DNA from: Cardinalis cardinalis
Taxonomy: Eukaryota; Chordata; Aves; Passeriformes; Cardinalidae
Reading direction: 5' to 3'
NCBI GenBank assembly: GCA_014549065.1
Contig: JACDOX010000112.1
Location: forward strand, 1,697,347-1,761,346
Length of the DNA stretch: 64,000 nt
Under the pieces are notes generated by a model. That model saw only the letters and a program-made list of their open reading frames with translations, was not told the origin of the DNA and did not search any database. Within the stretch, counting starts at the first letter, position 1. Each line of letters opens with the position of its first letter. A program made the translations under genes and the position numbers. Below, piece after piece: positions 1-14,238 of this stretch.

Positions 1-3000
1 TGAGCCTGTGTCTCTGTGAGCCTGTGTGAACATCTCTGTGTGTCCCCATGAGTGCATGACAGCCACCCCACCCCTCACACCAAATCTGAGCCTCCATGGG
101 CCAAACTGGTGCCAGCTGGGCAGCACCAGGAGCTGCTGGGAGCACAGGGACTGGGACAGCCGTGACACTGATGGGGCTGGACCACGATGCCTGCCCGCAG
201 CTCCCAGGGTTCCCAGCCCCTGTGTTCGGCCCTTCCCAGGCATCCTCCTGCCTCAGACCTCCCCTCCCCTGTCCCACAGACCGCCACCCTGCCTCCCCAT
301 TTTGGGCAGGTTTTTTATGCTGTTTTAGCAACACACACCTTTAATCAGTATGATTAAAGTGTGGCTGGCACTGAGCTGGCCCTTGGAACAGAAGTGCTCT
401 TCTCTCTCCCCAGGCACTGTCATTTGAGGTAAGGACTGGCCCCTGTATTTTTTTGTGATGGTTTGAGGTGCCTCAAACCATCTCCAAAGCCACCTCCTGG
501 CCAGTGATTTCCTTTTGTAGCCCTGTAAGGAGGTGGAAGAGGAGAGAGAAAAGGATGGGTGCTGGAGAGAAATTTTACTCCTTTCTATTTAATAGCAACA
601 ACACCAACACCACCACAGCCAAAAAACCTGAAGCGTGGAGTAATAGAGCTGGGAGAGAGCCTGGGAACAGGCAAGCAATGGCCCCTCTCCAAATGGCAGC
701 TGGCAACCTGGCACAGCACTCAGCTGCATTAGACACACAGCCCAGGGAAGTGCNCATGGGAGGGCAGGAGATACCCTGCACGATGGAGAGGATGGGCATG
801 GAGAATGGATCCAGCATCCTCTCTTGCACAGCTGTGACCCAGTCCCCAGGGGCTTGGTCTCTGGGTGAGTAGGTTGATCTGAGGTTCTTCCATTCCCCTT
901 CACCATCACCACCTGTGCTCATGCCCCTGAAGCATGGAAAACCCTTTCCTCCCTGGAGCAGGGATATGCCATTCTCCCACATCCCATGGGATGCCCTAAA
1001 GGCAAGGAATTCCCACTGAAATTGCTTTAGACTCACAAATACCCAGGCAATGACACGAAATAGCAGGGGCCACCATGAGGGTGCCTCTGGGGTCAAATAT
1101 CTTCCTGAGGAGATGACAGATAAGAGGTGCCATCCCTCCCCTGCCTTTGCTGGAGAAGGAACAGACTGGATTTCCTGGGCAGGGAACAGATTCTGCCAGG
1201 TCCCCCCTGGTGCCAGAGCAGGGTGTTCTGGGGTGCAGCCCCCACATCGGTGCCACACAAACCCTGGGCCAGCCACAAACACTGAGGGCTCATGCCAGCC
1301 CCGGAGCTGCAAATGACACCTGGCAGCTGGAAGAAGAATGGCCCAGAGGGGACATGGATGCCACTGGCACTCCATTAAAGATCTTCACCCATGGAGATCA
1401 GCAGAGAGGGGAGGGAAGATTTGCCAAAAGGTCTTTGCAAATTTGCTGCCTTTGTCCCTGCTCCTCAGGGNTGCTTTGTGAGAGGCAGCCCCAAAAACCT
1501 CAAGCCTCACCCATGGATCAAGGACANGCCTTAAGCAGCATCATTTCTTCCAGCTGCCAGGTCAATGGGGGGTGGAAAGACTTGGTGCAATCAAACAACT
1601 TTGCAAACCAAGATAAATTAATAAAAGGAGTAAGTACTTCTGAGCAAGCTGTTCCAGTTCTTCTGGGAGGAAGTGACGCCAGTCCAGACTCTGGCCCCTA
1701 TATTTAGTAAAAATCTAAACCAGACATTGATAATATTATTAAAGACAGGAAGGAGTAAAAGAAGATGTAGCCGTGCTGGGATGACTGATCTATTTATGAG
1801 GGATGGCAGGAGGAGGGCTGTGAGAAAGGTGTCTGGGGTCAGGAGAGCTCCTGCGAGCCCTTCCCCTCCACCAGCAGAAGGTGTCTGACACAGCAGGCTC
1901 AGGCAGCCCTAACCCAGGTTAACAAGGAGAGAGGTGGTTAATGAAACACTGGCTGCTTCCCACNACGATGTGGAGGGGGAATGGGAATGAGAGCTCTGCT
2001 GCCTTTTGAGAATCACCTGGAAAGAAATGCTGGCCAAGGGACAGAGTGCTGGCTGGGCACTGCTCCATTTGCCCATGCAGAACGGGGAGGTGTTGAGTAA
2101 GATAAGGAAACAAAGTGTGACTTTGGGTAGGTGATGTCTCCTCTGTCCTTGCTCAGGGCAGGGACCGAGCTGTTCCCCTGCAGTGCCCACAGCAGCAGGG
2201 CTTGACTCTGGATTCTCCTCGTGTCACAGTGAGGGTGACAAGCTGGTGTCCTTGCAGAGAGGGAAGGGCTCACCAAAACAGGGGGGCTTGGGGGGAAAGG
2301 TGGAGATGTGACAGCCGTGGGACTGCCTCTGTGCAGAGCCTGGGGGAGAGTCACAAGTCCCCATCACACCTCCACAGGACCCCATGTGGGCAAGGGATGG
2401 AGGTCTGGTGTACTTTGCTTGGTTATACTGTTCATCTCCCCCCTAAAGCAGTGGCTTCAACTGGCTTAAAAGCCCCAAGCACCTGAAGCCCCACAGTGAG
2501 ACCAGCAATGACCCACCTTGCACAGAGGGTGAAAATCCAACCAGCCCTGCTCCACCTGAGACCCCCATGAGGGCTCTGCCTCCAGCTCCCCTCTCTGCTG
2601 TGGGCATCTGAAATATGCACCACAATGGGGAGCTCTCACCAGAATAGAGGGAGGATGATCCTTGCAGGAAGGGTGTGATCTCCCCCTTTGCATCCCCACA
2701 AGACTGGCTGCTGTCCCCTGGCTTGGAGGGTGAGTAGATGTGCCCAACCATGAGTCACCATCCAGCAGGATGAGGGGATGCTGCTCTGCAGTACCCAGGG
2801 ATGCACCAGCTTGGCTGTGGGTTACTTGACATCCAAGGGATAATTTTTTTTTCAGCCTGAAATNCTTTTTCACTGCTGTTGTCAAATCCTATCTAAAAAT
2901 CATCAGATTAATTAGAAAACAAAAAATGACATTTTATGGGCTGTTAGTGCTGTAAGTGGACTAAGGCCTTATGGTATTTAGAGAATGTTTGGAAAACAAC

Positions 3001-6000
3001 TGCAATATTTACATCTGGGAAAGTTACCAGGCCCAGGCAGAAGCTGCATTTCAAAACATTTTTGTTTAACATACTCAGCCTTGGTGATGACAAATATTAC
3101 TGCACATCATTACTCCAATTTTTCTGGGCATTAATACCTCATCCATTGCAAATCACATCTGCTGTAGACTTGGCAGTTTGGATGTGTTTTTATAGGTCCC
3201 CATTTGTTCTGAACTTCTCTTTCAGTTTTGACTTTGAAACTCTGAAGAAGTCCATGAAAGTCAGCGAGAGGGGACAGCAGTGGGAACAGGGGACTCCTGC
3301 CAGCCCACAGCCCAGGTGCAGAGTGATTGTGCATCCTGAGTTGCTCTGCTCAGCACCTGGAGCTGGTGGGGACATCCAGGACTGGCTTGGTCTCTAGTTC
3401 TACCTTTACTTGCTGGTCCTGGCAGCTGAGGAGGTGTCCATGAGGATGGACAGGTATTCTCACCCACCTCCCAAAGCAGGGACACTTCCCTATCCTGTGT
3501 GCTGCTCGTATTGACCACTAACTCTGAAAATGGGTTTCATCTGGTCCTCGTTGATGCTGATCACTGCCTCCCTGCTGTGCTTGCATCCCCGTGGAGCCTA
3601 CATCTGCAGCTCTGGATTCAGTGCAGCANGGGTGGATGTCCTTCACCAAGGCCCCAGGGGACTCATCCCACTGTTGATGGTTTCTTTGGACCTTCTGGAT
3701 ACCTTGACATGCTATTGTAATGCAGATTGCACAGCATCTTCCTCCTGGGGACTCCAAGAAAGTAGACAGAGTAAATAATTCAAAATGAGCAAATTCTTTA
3801 AAGATATTTGTCTTTTTTTTGTTGNTTTTTTTTTTCTCTGTCTCACATACATTGTCCAGGAAGAAAATGAGAAATTCTCCAGCGCCCTTGTTAAGCGCTA
3901 TTCACAAGTTTTTTTGGAGAATAACTCTCAGCTTGTGCATGCTTTCAAAGCAAAGAGNCTGTCACCAATTTGACCATGGCCCAGCAAAACACACATTTCA
4001 AACCATGCATCCCAGGGCAATGTCCAAAATCCACCCTGCATGCTTAGCCANGTCCAGACACCAGTGTGTGGAGAGGGAAGCCTTGTCTCTGCCCTCCTGG
4101 CCCTGCANAGATCCAAGCACAGACATTGCGAACCCCAGGCTTACAAATGGTCACAGATTTGGGGGCTTCATTGAAGACATCAAAGCCATGCTGTGGGTAC
4201 CCAAGGTTCAGTCTCCTTTGGGGTGGTGGTAGAGGAAAGTCNGCCTGAGCCTGAAGGCCTTCACAGNAAAACCCTTCCTTTGTTGCTGTGCACTGGGTTC
4301 TCCCACTCACCTGATGTCCATGAGGATATCTCCAGTCACCCTTTGCTTGAAGAGTCTCACCTTGTCATGCATGAGGGGCATCATCTGTTCCTCAAAAGGC
4401 AGAGCCAGTTCAAGGCTTGTCAGTGGCATTGGCCAAACCAAGCGATGCTGTTCCAGGGCTGTCATTAAAATGAAACTATTCACTTTTGCCAAAGCCATCC
4501 CTGAAGCTGATTCCAGCAAGAAAGGTTGACAGGGAGCACACGCCTGCCTTGGAGACATGTAGATGCAGCAAGACTTTCTTTTTATTTACAGAGCATCAGA
4601 TTGCACATTCCCTAAGAGCTCTGATTCATCCCTCTCAAACCCTAGAACAAATATTCCAAAATCAGTCTACNGCATGGGGACAGGCTTTGTTCAGTGCTTT
4701 GAAAGAGAGCAGGTAAAGTCATTACCCTCACTTTGCATAGCAAAAAATGATATGCATAAAGCTGCATAGAACAACCCTGCAAAGCTCAAAGGAAACAAAT
4801 GGGCGACTTGCACCATGAATTTCAATGGGACTCTGTGCCGCCAGGATAATAGCCAGGGAGACAGTGAAATATTGCATGGAGAGACAGTGGGCAGTAAAAA
4901 CATGTTCAACTTGCTAATGCAGTGGAATATCCTGCAATATCACACGGGGGGAGATTGCAGAGCAGTTGTGTGGGGACACNGATCAGCCTGGGAGATAAGG
5001 GAGCACACACAGGCCCAGGACAGGAATCAATTGGGATGGTAACTGCAGGGATCTTTTAAACACAGGGAATCACCCTGTGCCTTCTCTTTGGAGCTGCCCC
5101 CCTGGCTCGAAGAGCCATTTATCCAGCTTGCCTTGGAGGCAGAACCTGGNTTGCAGGGAGGTCTCCAGCCAATTTTTCACATGGGTTAACTACAGCACTT
5201 GGAGCACCTGACCTGGGACNGAGATCTGTAGCCAAGCTTCTGATTATTATTCCCAGCAACTGCCTTCACCCTGATCCCTGGCTGCCAACCACAGCCTGCC
5301 TCAGGTTCCCCCCTTCCCNTGGTCCCAAGCAGGAGAGACAAAGCAGGGCCCAGGGAACCCCAGCACAGGCTANAGCATCCCAGCAGCAGCCCAGCAGCAG
5401 CCCAGCTCCATGGGGATGGTGTCCCAAAGCATCTCTGCCTTTTGTGAGCTCCCTGCTCCCCCAGCTGTCCTTGCAGGATGCCCTGTGGGCCATGGGCTCA
5501 GCAAAGTCTCTAAATATAGACTGAAGAAAATCATGCTCCTATTTGACACCCAGAGAAAAGGAGGTTTGCACGAAGCTGGATAACTCACCCGAGGATGGAG
5601 TGGAGTGAATTAGCATCCTTTAAATTAAAGAGCTTTAAACAGCATCTTCTCCCCAAATTGCCACTATATCCATTTCAATAGTTATAGCAGACACTTTGCA
5701 AGTACACCCAGAGGAAGAGGAAGGAGGAGGGAGAAAGCCAAGAAAGAGAGGATGAGGGATGCTGCAACGTGGTGGGGAGGGGGCCAGGAGAAACCCATTT
5801 GCACCAGGAGCAGCTGTGCTGTTACCAAGCAAAAGATGCTAAAGCCAGGAATTCCCTAAGGCTCCCTAAACTTCTATAGATTGCTGATGGTGAAAGCAGT
5901 AAATGAAAGGACACCTCTGAGTGAGCACTCATGTATTAAGCAGACTTGGAGGTTGTCCCCATGCAAAACAGAATGTGCCTTTCAAAGCTGTGTGACTCCA

Positions 6001-9000
6001 CAGCAGATACAACAGGTGAGGGGTGCAAAATCCAGACAGGGAATCCTTGTTAGGACCCTCAGGCTGCATTTTCAAGATGTCCATGACAAGGGGAAATGGC
6101 AATACCCTGTGTGACTGCCACACTGGAGGCTGGCTGCTGGCTCCTGTTTGTGGCCACCTGCACTATTTAAGGGTCGTTTGTACCTTGGGGAGAAAAGAGA
6201 GAATCGTTGAGATGTGTAGGTAAAGCTACAAGACAGGGCTGGTTATGGCTCTGCTGTGGACATTTAAACTCTTTTGCTCTGAAAAGCAGAAAAAAATTAA
6301 GANGGCTGAAAGCAGTGAACAAATTAGAAATTCAGATGGGAATCCAGCTACTCAATCCACCAAATCTGGGATTAATGACACCATCTCTGCTTCTTCTCTT
6401 ATTTTAAGCTGACTGGAGATCCAGGAGAGCATGAGTGCTTTCAGGAAGGGAACGGAACTGGACTCAGAATGAGTCTTGTGGTGCATCTCCTTTCCCCAGG
6501 ATTCCAGTAGCAGAGACCTTCACATCCACCACCTTCTTTAGCTGGGCCCAGGCAGGCTGAGTGCATCCCTGAAATAAGAGTGTGGGGAGCAATTCTCCCC
6601 CCTCCACACCAACCCTGCACAGGACGCTGAAGGCAGAGCTCTGCTAATGTCCCTTTTATTGACATGACAACCAAAATAGGGCAGCTGGGGCTGCTGACTC
6701 AGAGGTCCCCAGGTAAGGAAGGAGCTGCTGGGAAGGATCCAAAGCTGTGAGCAGATCCCACAACGAGCCCTGGCCGTGCAGCGACTGCAGCCATCCAAAA
6801 TAGCATTTGTCTCCACTGAGACTCACAAGCCCCTTGGGAAGGGAAGGACCAGCTATTCAGCAGTGCCGTCAGCTCCCAGGGGAATGTTTTGCTCAGAGAA
6901 TGGGAGTTTGGAGGTTTTCTGCAGCTTCCCCTCCCAGTCTCAATTTACCTCACCAAATTAAAAGCAGTGTGGGCTGGAAACGACGTTAAAAGGAAAAAGA
7001 CGACAGAAAAATCACACTGAGCGTATTGTTCTGGATAAATAAGACACAGGCGTGTTGTGGAAGGTAGCTAAACCCAGCCCACAAATGGTCTTCTCCTGCC
7101 AGGAAGATGTGACAAAAATAATTACTTAGGCTATACATAATTATTGTGCTGCTTTGAGCAGCTGCCTGCCCTTGGCACAGCAAAGGGAGCCTTCCCCTGA
7201 TACTGATTAGGGACATTAACCATGAGCCCATTAAAGTCCTGACCTGCTGAAGGGGCTGGGATGTCCCCAGGGATGGTGCTGGGTGCCCACCTGTGTGTCT
7301 GATGCAGGAGCACCCTGTGCCTGCAGCAGGAGAAATGATCCCCGTTGCCATTCCCAGTTGCACCAGTGCCTGGAGGTTGGACCCCAGTGCAATCCTGCAC
7401 CAAGATCTCCACTCAGGAGATGCTGGCTGCCACTGGCAGGGCCAGGCTGGCACCACAGATGCCAGTGATGGTTTGTGGTGCTCATGGGAAGTAAGACCAA
7501 TGCTGGAAAACACAGAATTGGTTTGATGATGTAAAAAGGAAGGACAAAGGCAATGAAATCACTTTTTTTCTCCCTTGAGTGAAGAAAGCTCCAAATCTTT
7601 CCAGATTTGGTCCAGCTTCCAGAAAGAGACCTGTTCCATGGGTCACTTGGGGAAACCTCCATGGAATAAATTAAATGTTCTTCATTTAATTCTCTCGAAG
7701 GAGGAAATAAGAGTTTTACAACCAGCTGTCAAATGCTCGGCAGCTAAAATATCAACAAAGTATGACAGATGCAAGACTGAAAAAGCCTCTGAGGTTTCCT
7801 TTTATTGACTGGGAAGTCTCTGGTTTCTATCTTATTATCTTTCAAGCTAAACTGATATGAGCTGAACAATCAGGAAATTGAATAGCATCATTGGCAAAGA
7901 CCATCCTCTCCCAAAATAGCTGACAGTGATGAATACCTGAGAAGATCCATTGCTTCAGCAAGGTGGGATCTAACAAAACAACGCTCGATCTTATCCCATA
8001 CAACCATTTGGCCAGAGGTGACAGAACACCAANCGTCCTGCATCTCCTTTATCTGGGAATAATCTGGGTCACATGGAGCCAGGTTGCAGGTTGATAATCG
8101 CATACTTGAAGATCACAGGCTATGAAAATTATTGCTGTGCTGGCTGGAATAAATTATGCAAAGCAATGCGTTATCTGGAGGGCTGCAACGCGCAGGCACA
8201 CGCACACTTCGGTGATCTATCGCTCTCCATGCAGATGTTCTGCTGCAAAGACATTTTAATTAATACATTGAAAATATGTTTCCTGCCTTGTCTGAGCCGG
8301 AGATGAGCAGGGAAATGATGCTGAGTGGGGTAAAGCCCCCACTGCAAAAGAAATGGAGAAGGGAAACGCAGTGATTTAAAACCAGTCAGAACTAAGAGGT
8401 GTCTGAGCTGAGGCCCAGTCGTGCATTGAGCAGGAGGTGACTGCAGGAACTGAAGATGCTCTCTGAAGGCACTATGGGGCTGTAGCTGTAGCACAACTCA
8501 ATCTTTACTANCCCTTTTCCTCCTGCTGAGGACATCCCTTCACCCACTCCTCATCCCTGGCATTCCCACTGCCTTCGNGTGCATCACCAGGGATGACCCA
8601 GGTCAAGGCTCAGTGAGTCACTGTTCAAGGCAGAAACCAAATTTAATGCATGAAAATGTGGCTCTTCCAGAAGGGCCATTGAAATGAAAAGGCTCAGTCA
8701 AGACACCAACCACACCAGCAATATTTGGATACAAATATCTTTCCAAATAAATAATCTGAAAAAGCAATTTCCATCCCTCAGTACAAACTGAAAGGGTGGA
8801 ACATCTGCCCTAATTATGAAAAGGATTTTTTTCTTTCATGCTCTTCTCCTTTTCTATTTTATTTTTACTGACTCTCCTGCCTCACCTCTGAGACTCTCCC
8901 ACACAGATCAGCCAAGGACCACAGTGGCAGCAATAAAAAAGGGGAAATTTGGCCAGCTGTCCCCATTGCCCACCCCAGGTGGCACATTCACTGGGACACA

Positions 9001-10253
9001 ACTCAGTAAGCACGTCCTGCCCAGCTCACAGTTGATTTGGCCTCAGTGGGGGGTGACAACCATGTAACATGTTCTTCTCCATCATGTTCCATCAGAACTC
9101 AAGGAGAGCAATCACCAAAACCACTGTCTGAATCCAATCAGCATGGAGGGCTCCTGCCTCAAGCAGGGAGAGCCCCACATAAACTCCCTGGAGAAAAAAA
9201 AATGTGAAATTAGCCTTGCCACACTAGGGAGTGCTTTTAAATTGCAGCAGAAGTGTTTGAGAGATAGCTCTGCTCTCCACAGGAGCTTCTCCCCATCCTT
9301 GGGATTTAAGCCTGTTAATAGTGGAGTATGATGATATTATCTGTTTGTATTGCACTTTTTATCATAAACAGTCCCCAGAGTGATTTGCTCTCATGTCCTC
9401 TGAAAGCTGCTGAAACACAGGCCCTGGTGGGAAGCAGCAGCAGCAAAGCAGCCACCACCCTGCTTTTAGGGGAGAGGAAGGGGGAATTTGGACCAAGAAA
9501 ACCACATCCTTGGTTCCTCACAAACCAGCAGGGGTGTGGGATTTATGGTCCTACCCAAAAGATCTGTGTACTAAACAGTCCAGTCTGTGTTCACCTCGGC
9601 TGCCAGGCTGGAGCCACCATCCCTGCTCCTCAGCCAAGAACACATGGAAATGCATTTCTTCTGCTCTCCTTTTGGATAGATCCTCACAGAGCAAAACGTG
9701 GGATTATTTCTGTAATCTCTGCTCAAAAACTGTCTGATCCACCAATACTAGAGCATGGACAAGGGAAAGGCAGTGTTAGAAGGAAAAGTGGAGAAATGAA
9801 AGGTGGAGGGGCAGGGGAGTGGGAGGAGATAAGGAGTGCAACTGGAAGTGGAAAAGCAAAAGGAATATTTATCCTCAATGGGCAATGGCCAGGCAGGGTG
9901 GGAGAGGGAGACACTCATTGCAGCCACACGGTCCCTGGTGCTGTGCAGCCCCACAGGAGGCAGGCTGTGCCTCTCCCCAGGGACNTCTGTCTCTGCAGAA
10001 GTTGCAGATGAGATCTCAGCAGCTGAGAACATCCTCCAGGCCAAAACCAAATAACCCACCCCACTGCTGGGCTCCAGAGACCCTGGCTGCAGGATTAACC
10101 TGCCTGCCCTGACCNCTGCCCTGGCCTCTGTGTGGGGATGCCAGGAGCCACTGGCCAGCTGCACTCAAGGTCTGGCAGCCTTTCAGCTCCATGCTACTGT
10201 CCCTGGGCACCATGCATTTGTCCCAGCAGGAGGAATGGCAAGAGATGGTCCCA
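1..10253. other. Noncoding interval, no gene recognised
   Basis: Open frames here are short or interrupted and do not resemble known proteins. By synteny this is the flank, or the 5' noncoding part, of ELFN1 (expected on the minus strand further left), but no ELFN1 coding sequence is visible. Stretches around 2,880-3,200, 7,000-7,150 and 8,640-8,800 are AT-rich with balanced, non-repetitive sequence and could be conserved regulatory DNA. TGCTGACTCA at 6692-6701 is a Maf/NF-E2-type half site. Confidence 0.6.
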
Positions 10254-10404
10254 GAGGATATTTCACAGCATTGTGTCCCTAGAGCATTTAATTAGCATAA
10301 CACTAATTTTTATACCAAGGTCATTAATTAAAACATTACATGATGAAAACATTGGCATTCCTGCCCTTGAGAAACCCGGTCAGCCCTTTGCTCAGTGCTT
10401 CCCT
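10254..10404 (+). repeat. Local duplication, copy 1
   Basis: From GAGGATATTTCACAGCATTG to GTGCTTCCCT this 151-bp block is repeated at 12214-12371 with about eight substitutions and a 7-bp length difference, roughly 95% identity. The core is AT-rich with TTTAATTAGCATAA and TCATTAATTAAAACATTA. Flanks do not match. Confidence 0.92.
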
Positions 10405-12213
10405 CCCCCTGCAAGCACAGGGGAGGCTGCACAGCCCAGCCCGTGGTGCAGGCAGTGTCCNGGAGCAGCACTGAGGCTCCAGCCAGGGCTGTGCTGAGGG
10501 TGGCTGCATGTACAGCTCAGTGCTTGCCAGGACCAGCAAAATCAGGACCAGCAAAGTCAGGACCAGCTTCTGCCCAACCACCTGGCCATCCATGTTGGGG
10601 GCTGCAGTGCAGCGCCCTGTGAGCATCGCCTGGTGATGCACACAATTAGAACAAATATTTCTGTGTGCTTTCCTTTGATACAGGGAGCTGGACAGATCCT
10701 TTGCTGCAGCATTTCCTTCCCAAAAGCCAAGCAGAGTTGCTGTGCCCAGTTCTCCTTCCTACAGCCATGCTTCAATGAGACATCCTGGGCACAGGCACGC
10801 AGGGCTCCAGGAGCATGGTGGAGCACGCAGCTCCGTGCTGGGAATATCAGCGCAGACACAAAGAGATTTCACTCACAGCNACGTTGTTGCTTGACTGACA
10901 CCCTGTAATAAAGAGATTTGCCACATAATTACTGTGCACTTGGGATGCAGCACCAGGGATTATTTTAACCCAGCGACAGCCTTAAATGGTAGTTAAAGTA
11001 TATGTTTATATTAATGCCATTAGTTATTTTTGCGTCTTTTACACAAAAGGCTTTTCCTTGAAATGGCAATACAGTAAACAACAGCTCAGGTGTCTTCCAG
11101 AGACATCTCTACCCTTACTTCCTGATGAACCCTTGAAGCAAACAGGAGGGGCAGGATCTGAGCTGAGATTCAACGAGCAGCACCTTGACTGGAGGACAAG
11201 AAGTGATGCAGGGTCAGGCACTGGGGTCAGGAGCCTCTCACCTCTCTGCACTACAGGGTAAATGCAGGAGCCTGAAACAAAATCTCTTCCATACTCAGTG
11301 TCCAGCTGTGGCAGCAAGGAATTGCCACATGTGACACACTGCCAGTGGCTGAGACCTGACCTCTGTTAGCACACCTACAGCTGGGTACAGCTGCNGTCAT
11401 ATTCAGATGTCTATTCCAGCCTTACCACAAAATATTTTAATCTAGACTTATAAAAAATGAAAGAGGGAGCTGAGCACTTACTGGTAGGGAATAACAATAA
11501 TAAATGATGGTTTTTATTAAGAAATATTACCTAGGAAGTTTATTTCCATTTAAGGGCCTCCAACAGCCAGCAATGTAATAAAAAGGAAAAAGAATATGGG
11601 AAGGGGAAAAGTAGAAAAATGAAGGTGATCAAATAAAAACACACGCCTATATATGCCTTAAGCCAATAATACCTAGACAACATAGTTCTGTTTGNGTTCT
11701 TCTGCAATGAAAGAAAGGCCACATTTCATAAACTGATACAAATTATCCTGGAATCAAAATGAAAATGGGTACAAAAGAGGTGATGAAATATTATCAGTCA
11801 GTAATGGGAACACAGATCCTTCCATCACTGTCACCGTGAATTGCGATGCCAGCGGATGCACAGAGCCTGGTACAGCCCCTGGTGGTGCCCCTGTGTGCCA
11901 TGCGGGTCTCACACCTCCTGGAAATGTCCTTCCTTTATTTGACTTACACCCCTGTTGTGCTGTGATGCCGAGATGGACACACCAGGCCACTCCTGGGGCT
12001 GGGCTCCATCTCTGCAGTGTGGTCACCCACCATTAACTACGTGACTCAGGCATTTTTCCCGAGCTGCTGCTCAGTTCCCAGCTGGTAGCACAAGTTCTCC
12101 TCATCTGCCCTTATGTGAGCGACCTTGCACTGCTGGCACTCTTAGATTTAATCACTTCTACTCATGTTGAGATCACCCAGGTCTTCTGCTATGACATTAT
12201 GTGCCTCTCTATT
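10405..12213. other. Noncoding interval between the duplicate copies
   Basis: Holds the 15-bp tandem repeat and AT-rich sequence at about 11,420-11,680. Nothing gene-like is recognised. Confidence 0.6.
10529..10567. repeat. 15-bp tandem repeat
   Basis: GGACCAGCAAARTCA repeats about 2.6 times. Confidence 0.85.
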
Positions 12214-12371
12214 GAGGATATTTCACAGCATTGCGTCTCTAGAGCATTTCATTAGCATAAGACTAATTTTTATACCAAGGTCATTAATTAAAACATTAAA
12301 TGATGAAAACATTGGCATTNCTGAAACCTGCCCTTGAGAAACCTGGTCAGCCCTTTGCTTAGTGCTTCCCT
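12214..12371 (+). repeat. Local duplication, copy 2
   Basis: Direct copy of 10254-10404 about 1.96 kb downstream, same orientation. It carries an extra AAACCTG after CATTNCTG and one unresolved base at 12320. The copies are too alike to be ancient paralogous elements unless constrained or gene-converted. Confidence 0.92.
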
Positions 12372-12910
12372 GCTCCTCACCACCCCCACCTTTTATCCCA
12401 CTAATGCCCACCTCCTCTTGTTCAATTAATAGGACATGAGACAGGTGAGGCTGCCAGGCTGTGAAACTGCCCAGAAAATCAGTTTTGGGGTGATGATGGA
12501 ATAAAGGACTCAGCTTAGGGAGGTGACAGGTCTGCACCCACACAGCTGGCAGAGGTGACCCAGCCCTGAAGTGTGCACCCCAGCAGCCTTGTCTCTGAGG
12601 GAGGAGGGGACCACACAGGTGCTCTTAGGGACAGCCTGCTGCTGGTCACTGCCTGCTCAGGAGGTGCAAGCAATGTGGGGATTTCAAGGTCTGTGTCTGA
12701 ACTTAGCTGGAAAACAGCCCCAAACCCTCCTCTTTGCATACNTCCTTTCACAGTGATGCCTGCACTCCTTAGCAGAACCTCAGCCTGCTCCTGGAGCGCC
12801 ACAAACCTGTCCCAGAGATCTTGCCATGGAAAAGAACAGCCTTAAAGCACCACCACATCCCAGAGGGATGTCTCTGTTAGCACCCACTGCTTGTGGACCA
12901 CCAAAGTTAC

Positions 12911-12930
12911 TCTGTGTGTGTGTGTGTGTA
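12911..12930. repeat. (TG)n microsatellite
   Basis: About nine TG units. Confidence 0.9.
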
Positions 12931-13517
12931 AAGAACCAGGGGGCCTGCAGAGAGGACACTGAAGTGCAAGGGACAAGAAAGAGAAGGTCCCCAAAGGATG
13001 GAGGATGCCACAGTGTCCACAAGGAGCCATTCCAGAGCCTGGCTGGTGGGAAGGTCAGCGCACACCTCCTCATGGCCCAAAGACTTTTTAACTCTTCTCT
13101 CCAGCTGAGTGGCAGGCAAGAAGTAACCTCAGTGATTGCATTTCTTTGTATGACCCCATCTAAAACTTTCTGCATCAGATAAACAACTCCCAAGGGTCAA
13201 TTAACATGTCTTGAGATGATTAGAGTCTGACACTGATGAAACCCAGCAGTAATTAGCAAATTAAAAAAAAAAACAACCCTTTTGATTAGTACTCAGCATA
13301 ATTCCCTCCAATTATTCAAAGTTCATGACTACAGGGGGTGGAATATCTCCAGGAATATTTATTTATATCCCTATTTTTTTCCAATCAACTTTGTGAATCT
13401 AGTTAATCATCAGCACTTGAACTTGTTAACTTGGAGAGTTTCAGAGCTGTCACTCTGTCTGATTGCTGGAGACAGCCCAGGGAAGAGTTTGGGGAGCACA
13501 GAGAATCCAAATACCTG

Positions 13518-13568
13518 TCTCAAGCAAATAAAAAAAAAAAAGAAAAAAAAACAAGAAGAAAGAAAAAA
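13518..13568. repeat. A-rich tract
   Basis: Runs of A broken by single T, G and C bases. It could be an old retroposon tail, but no element body is recognised beside it. Confidence 0.7.
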
Positions 13569-14113
13569 CTCCAACTGAGTGCAGCAGCAGAGAAAATAAA
13601 AATACCCTGTTTTCCCTCTCTTTGTTTCGAGTCACAGCTTGGTGCTGGCATGTTTTGCATTAGCCTGTCAGACAGTGCTTTGCAAAGGCAATACATTTCC
13701 TTCTGCACACGGACAAAATCCTCTCCGAAGGGATGCTCCTGCCTGCAAAGCCCAAATATCTGGGCGGGAGCAGCGCAGGCAGCCGAGCTCCCCTGAAAAT
13801 GTGCTCCGTGGTAATGCAGGCGAAGGATGGTGTTAAGCTCTGAGGCTCCTCGTCTGCAGGTGCGGTAAATCAGCTCCCCAGGCAGCCCCCTGCCGGGGCC
13901 GGGCCAGGGATGACCTGCCCACCATTCACGGCAAGGGCAAGCCACAAAAAAGCTGGAATTGCTCTGGAAGTCGCTGTTGCCTGCAGGGAAGCTTTGCTAA
14001 AGCATTTCATGCCTGTCTTCAGATGGTGTGAGAACAGTTTTCCTGCCCTAAATCCTCCCACATCCTTTCCNGCAGGAGGGGAGGAGTGGGAACCAGGGAA
14101 CCACTCCTTCGCT

Positions 14114-14238
14114 GTCCCTCCCCAAAGGGAGGTCACAGCTCCAGCGACCAGTGCTCCTGGCTGAATGGGGGAGCAGCATCCCCACACTGCTGCCACAGGG
14201 GGAATGTGTGACCCCATCCCACTGCCACATCNGCCCCA
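14114..14238 (+). repeat. Second local repeat pair, copy 1
   Basis: Shares GTCCCTC, GGAGGTCAC, GACCAGTGCTCCTGGCTGAA, GGGAGCAGCATCCCCAC and GTGTGACCCCATCCCAC in the same order with 15332-15467. Identity by eye is about 75-80% with small length changes. Confidence 0.8.

Larger units (their letters stand above)
12372..14113. other. Noncoding interval with simple repeats
   Basis: Contains the (TG)n run and the A-rich tract. No coding or RNA gene seen. Confidence 0.6.

Noticed and set aside
575..1375. Minus-strand open frame of 266 codons
   Set aside because: No recognisable domain, low-complexity C-terminus, an unresolved base and no splice-supported context.
9328..10011. Plus-strand open frame of 227 codons
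   Set aside because: Composition looks noncoding, no family resemblance, and no plausible promoter.
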